This document shows, in pieces, positions 5,298 to 6,602 of a DNA stretch of 6,602 bases. The notes beneath the pieces were generated by a model that was not told the origin of the DNA, did no database searches, and saw only the letters and a program-made list of their open reading frames with translations. Within the stretch, counting starts at the first letter, position 1. Every line of letters begins with the position of its first letter. The stretch is from Hyphomicrobium sp. (GTDB lineage Bacteria > Pseudomonadota > Alphaproteobacteria > Rhizobiales > Hyphomicrobiaceae). The position numbers and the translations under genes were made by a program. Location of the stretch: NCBI GenBank assembly GCA_025927515.1, contig JAICLG010000176.1:1-6602 (forward strand), read 5' to 3'.

Positions 5298-6416
5298 TCA
5301 GACGCGTGCCGCCTGCATTTCGGTCCGGCTCGGAAGATGGAGTTCATTTTCTCCGAGCGGCGCAAAATATTTTCCCACGATATCTGCCGTAACGTCTTCA
5401 AACTGGGCCGGAGCCCAGCGCGGCGAGCCGTCCTTATCGCGCAGAGCGGCTCGCACGCCTTCCGCGAAATCCGGATATTCAAGGCAGCGCGCCGCCAAGC
5501 GATAGTCTTCGATCAAAGTCTCGCGGATATCGAGTGTGCATGCGGCGCGGATGTGGCGATCGGTTATCGCCAATGATAACGGCGAACTCTTGCGCAATCC
5601 GGCTAGCGTCTCGCGGGCCCAATCGGATCCCGACGCCTCCGCCTTGGCAAGAGACCTGAATATTTCTGCCAGCGTCGCATAAGAAAAATGGTCTCGAATA
5701 TGGCCGAGGTCTTTCTGCAGCGGACCTTCACCTAGAATTTCATTCAGATCGTCGAGCAGCGGGTCGACGGGTTCCGCGTCGGCGAGCTTCTCCAAGATTT
5801 TTGCAAACCGCGACGATGCAATGCAGTGCGTTACCAATCCGAGCCACTGTGCATCGCGTCTGTCGATCGCTCGGCCTGTCAGCCCAAGATAAAGACCGAT
5901 GGGCCACGGGAACCGCGCCAACCGGTGCGCAATGCCGACATCGGGAAAAAGCCCGATCTTTACTTCCGGCATCGCCCATTTGTAATTTTCGCCCGCAACG
6001 CGATGCGTATTGTAAGCCGATAATCCGACGCCCGATCCCATACAGATACCGTCGATAAACGATACGGTCGGCTTGGAAAAACACTCAAGCAGCCAATTCA
6101 GCCTGTACTCGGTGCGGAATTTCGCTTTCGCGTTTTCGATATCGCGTCGCGCCTCGTCGGTCAGCGCCAGCACGTCGCCGCCGGCGCAGAATGCTTTTGG
6201 ACTGCTGGAGAGGAGCGCTACGATATAAATATCGGGATTGCGGGCGACGGCGGGAATTTCACCACTCAGCATGCGGCACATGTCCTCGTCGAGCGCGTTG
6301 AGCACGCGCGGACGATTCAATGTCAGCGTCCGTAACGCCTGGGAACGGTCGATGATGACCTTCTGCTCCTGCACGGACGATGCTTCGGGACTAATCTGAG
6401 AGTGATGTTCGTTCAC
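5298..6416 (-). CDS. Enoyl-CoA hydratase/isomerase-fold protein, probable 3-hydroxyisobutyryl-CoA hydrolase
   Basis: This 372-residue protein has the crotonase fold. The oxyanion-hole motifs are KAFCAGGDV (74-82) and DGICMGSGVGLS (122-133). The segment AMPEVKIGLFPDVG (148-161) carries E151 and D159, which match the catalytic Glu/Asp pair of 3-hydroxyisobutyryl-CoA hydrolases (HIBCH). Overall length and the C-terminal block YPDFAEGVRAALRDKDGSPRW (314-334) also fit the ECH_2/HIBCH group rather than the roughly 260-residue hydratases. HIBCH releases 3-hydroxyisobutyrate in valine breakdown. Two departures stand out: the usual GGGYFLSRL after PDV is GIAHRLARF, and the GGG of the second oxyanion loop is GSG, so the substrate may differ. 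Translation starts at a GTG (6416) with GAGA five bases upstream; the frame is open further upstream but offers no better start. It is not in an evident operon with ldtR. Family certain, reaction likely. Confidence 0.85.
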   Translation of the reverse strand: MNEHHSQISPEASSVQEQKVIIDRSQALRTLTLNRPRVLNALDEDMCRMLSGEIPAVARNPDIYIVALLSSSPKAFCAGGDVLALTDEARRDIENAKAKFRTEYRLNWLLECFSKPTVSFIDGICMGSGVGLSAYNTHRVAGENYKWAMPEVKIGLFPDVGIAHRLARFPWPIGLYLGLTGRAIDRRDAQWLGLVTHCIASSRFAKILEKLADAEPVDPLLDDLNEILGEGPLQKDLGHIRDHFSYATLAEIFRSLAKAEASGSDWARETLAGLRKSSPLSLAITDRHIRAACTLDIRETLIEDYRLAARCLEYPDFAEGVRAALRDKDGSPRWAPAQFEDVTADIVGKYFAPLGENELHLPSRTEMQAARV

Positions 6417-6509
6417 GACTTTCTCGATGTTCTGGTTCGATCGGTTTGTCCGATCTTCTGGCGCTGCGAAGACTATCTGCGCGTAACCTATGGCGGGTTT
6501 TGGATTGTA
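6417..6509 (-). promoter_or_regulatory. Upstream region of the acyl-CoA hydrolase gene
   Basis: This short spacer must carry the translation signal (GAGAAAG, 6425-6419). A -10-like TACAAT on the minus strand lies just upstream of it (about 6509-6504), without a good -35 at 17 bp. No other element is visible. Two GANTC sites (6578-6582, 6584-6588) lie further upstream, close to the right edge. Confidence 0.25.
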
Positions 6510-6602
6510 TCACCACAGTTCCGCGATGGGCGCAGCGCTCATTTTGAGCTTCATCCCAAGCGTGCGCTTGTCTCGCCGACTCAGATTCGTCAAGTATTTC
6601 GC
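6510..6602 (-). CDS. Possible 3' end of an unidentified upstream gene (partial)
   Basis: From the right edge, one minus-strand frame is open for 30 codons and ends in TGA at 6512-6510. The peptide is basic (…YLTNLSRRDKRTLG…) and ends AELW. It would lie 93 bp before the acyl-CoA hydrolase start, on the same strand, a normal spacing for a preceding gene. I do not recognise it. A 30-codon open stretch in GC-rich DNA can arise by chance, and another frame here is open even longer. Confidence 0.25.
   Translation of the reverse strand, partial: AKYLTNLSRRDKRTLGMKLKMSAAPIAELW

Noticed and set aside
1..6602. Mobile element, CRISPR array, tRNA or toxin-antitoxin module
   Set aside because: No transposase or integrase frame, terminal inverted repeats, regularly spaced repeats, cloverleaf sequence or small paired genes were seen on either strand.

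Overview
The window looks like a chromosomal segment of an alphaproteobacterium, probably of the order Hyphomicrobiales (Rhizobiales). The reasons are a C4-pathway 5-aminolevulinate synthase, a MarR-family regulator closely resembling LdtR, an L,D-transpeptidase resembling LdtP directly downstream of it, and GC-rich coding sequence. No species can be named from the sequence alone.

All convincing genes lie on the minus strand, so transcription runs from the right edge to the left. In that order they are: a possible 3' end of an unidentified gene (6510-6602); an enoyl-CoA hydratase/isomerase-fold protein that best fits the 3-hydroxyisobutyryl-CoA hydrolase group (5298-6416); a 215 bp AT-rich spacer; ldtR (4573-5082) with a clear intrinsic terminator; a roughly 317 bp regulatory gap; ldtP (2915-4255, exported YkuD-domain peptidoglycan L,D-transpeptidase), followed at once by a strong hairpin; a 251 bp spacer; hemA (1434-2663); a 188 bp spacer with a plausible glyA promoter; and glyA (1-1245), which runs off the left edge with only its last residues missing.

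Two functional pairs stand out. LdtR/LdtP is a known regulator-target pair of Rhizobiales that links cell-wall 3-3 cross-linking to osmotic stress. The terminator between the two genes indicates that they are separate transcription units here. HemA and GlyA are linked through glycine: GlyA forms it from serine and HemA condenses it with succinyl-CoA to start tetrapyrrole synthesis. The acyl-CoA gene is not obviously tied to either pair.

I found no mobile element, CRISPR array, tRNA, rRNA or recognisable riboswitch, and nothing that amounts to an undescribed multi-gene system. The features most worth checking are non-coding: spaced repeats upstream of ldtR and ldtP, several hairpins, and start-codon choices. 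The long plus-strand open frames are antisense shadows of the real genes.
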